Shown here: piece after piece, positions 5,286 through 6,314 of the stretch | Layout: each line of letters opens with the position of its first letter | How positions within the stretch are numbered: position 1 is the stretch's first letter | NCBI GenBank assembly: GCA_937926875.1 | Contig: CALBAX010000061.1 | Span: 1-6,314 of the forward strand | From: an uncultured Desulfovibrio sp. | Lineage (GTDB): Bacteria > Desulfobacterota > Desulfovibrionia > Desulfovibrionales > Desulfovibrionaceae | Reading direction: 5' to 3' | Length of the DNA: 6,314 nt | Made by a program: the position numbers and the translations under genes | The notes under the pieces: generated by a model | Seen by the model: the letters and a program-made list of their open reading frames with translations, nothing else | Databases searched by the model: none | Told to the model about the DNA's origin: nothing

Positions 5286-6314
5286 ATGTCCATGAACGCC
5301 GTCGTCATATCGCTGTTTCTGGGGGGGCTTGTCCTGTGCATCGTCACGGGAGCATCCCTGCTGTGGGCTTTGGCCTTTGGCCTGCTGTGTTTTACCGGGC
5401 ATGCTCTCCGGCTGGGCTTTCGGCCCCGAGAGATCGTGGGCCTGTGCGGCAGGGGCGTGCGGACCATCGGCAACATCCTGAAGATCTTCATCCTCATCGG
5501 CATGCTGACAGCGGTCTGGCGTTCGGCCGGGACCATCCCTTATATCATCCATCACTGCCTGCCGTGGGTGGACCCTGCCCATTTCCATTTGTGGGTCTTC
5601 CTGCTGTGCAGCCTGCTGAGCCTGCTGCTGGGGACCTCGTTCGGTACGGCCAGTACCCTGGGGGTCGTCTTCATGCTGCTGGCGCGCACGGCCGGGCTCG
5701 ATCCGCTCCTGACGGCCGGTGCGGTCATGAGCGGCATCTATGTGGGGGACCGCAGCTCGCCCATGTCGTCCAGCGCGGCCCTTGTCTGCGCCCTGACGGG
5801 GACGTCCATCTATGACAATGTGCGGCTCATGTGGCGCACGTCCCTGCTGCCTTTTTTCCTGGTCTGCCTGGCCTACATCCTGTTGCCGTCGGCACGGGCA
5901 GAGAGCCTGCCGCATGTGGACGGCCTGTTCGCCGACGGGCTGGTGCTGGATGCCTGGGCCCTGCTGCCGGCCGTCTTCATGCTGGTCCCCCTGCTGTTGC
6001 GCTGGGATGTCAAAAAGATCATGGCATGCAGCATCCTTGCCGGATGCGTGATCTCTCTGTCTGTCCAGCAGATGTCACCGGCTGCCTTGCTGCGCTGTCT
6101 GATGCTCGGCTATGAGCCTCCGGCGGGCATGGAGATGTTGGCGGGGGGCGGCCTGCTCTCCATGGCGCAGGTGGCGGGCATCGTCCTGCTGACTTCGGCC
6201 TATGCGGGCCTGCTGGAGGCCACCGGCCTGCTGGACGGGCTGTCTTCTCTTGGCAGATGGCTGTCCTTGCGGCTGGGGGCCTTTCGGACAACGGTGCTGG
6301 CAGGCCTGCCCGTG
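5286..6314 (+). CDS. NhaC-family Na+/H+ antiporter, 3' end beyond the window
   Basis: The frame is open from ATG 5286 to the last base, giving 343 residues without a stop; full-length NhaC proteins are usually about 430-480 residues, so roughly a quarter is missing. The sequence is strongly hydrophobic with many membrane helices. Family landmarks are GTSFGTASTLG (116-126) and SGIYVGDRSSPMSSS (149-163), matching the NhaC pattern GTSFGT and SG-Y-GD--SP-S. Such proteins exchange Na+ for H+ across the inner membrane, and some relatives couple the exchange to organic acids. The usual DTT after SP-S is replaced by Ser-Ser-Ala (162-164). ATG 5292 is an alternative start. The ribosome-binding site is poor (only GGA upstream). 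It stands alone after the terminator at 5110-5145. Confidence 0.9.
   Translation, partial: MSMNAVVISLFLGGLVLCIVTGASLLWALAFGLLCFTGHALRLGFRPREIVGLCGRGVRTIGNILKIFILIGMLTAVWRSAGTIPYIIHHCLPWVDPAHFHLWVFLLCSLLSLLLGTSFGTASTLGVVFMLLARTAGLDPLLTAGAVMSGIYVGDRSSPMSSSAALVCALTGTSIYDNVRLMWRTSLLPFFLVCLAYILLPSARAESLPHVDGLFADGLVLDAWALLPAVFMLVPLLLRWDVKKIMACSILAGCVISLSVQQMSPAALLRCLMLGYEPPAGMEMLAGGGLLSMAQVAGIVLLTSAYAGLLEATGLLDGLSSLGRWLSLRLGAFRTTVLAGLPV

Noticed and set aside
4863..5915. A 350-codon open frame on the minus strand
   Set aside because: It lies opposite the NhaC gene and the terminator, is extremely rich in Gln, Arg, Pro and Gly, and has no family motif. It is the usual antisense artefact of GC-rich coding DNA.

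Overview
The window reads as ordinary GC-rich Gram-negative chromosome, of the kind seen in Desulfovibrio and its relatives. That placement is an impression from GC content, gene style and the mix of gene families; no marker in the window proves it. I count six protein genes (one cut by the right edge), one tRNA, two clear rho-independent terminators, and what looks like the end of an insertion sequence at the left edge.

Left part (1-400). Bases 9-100 hold stacked short direct repeats that look like the iterated end of an IS21-type element extending off the window. A minus-strand tRNA-Arg(CCT) follows, with its own sigma70-type promoter on one side and a strong terminator on the other.

Exporter cluster (401-3100). 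On the minus strand are an EamA-type drug/metabolite transporter and, upstream of it, a LysR-type regulator. Diverging from the regulator on the plus strand is a LysE/RhtB-type exporter that closely resembles E. coli EamB (YfiK), the cysteine/O-acetylserine exporter, as I remember that sequence. The 158-bp spacer between regulator and eamB-like gene carries a perfect 14-bp palindrome suited to a LysR operator. The best reading is a small export unit for cysteine, O-acetylserine or a related metabolite, controlled by one LysR protein. The EamA-type gene has its ribosome-binding site inside a 7-bp hairpin, which may limit its translation.

Middle plus-strand pair (3304-4912). A left-handed beta-helix O-acetyltransferase of the maltose/galactoside acetyltransferase type is followed after 91 bp by an alpha/beta hydrolase with a cysteine in the nucleophile position. 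They probably form an operon. The spacer between them can fold into two mutually exclusive hairpins. A 373-bp stretch without a gene follows, containing a terminator.

Right edge (5286-6314). The first 343 codons of an NhaC-family Na+/H+ antiporter run off the window. No CRISPR array, phage gene, toxin-antitoxin pair or defence gene is visible. I do not see a clearly new biological system; the points most worth checking are the exporter cluster, the ribosome-binding-site hairpin, the Cys-type hydrolase and the alternative hairpins.
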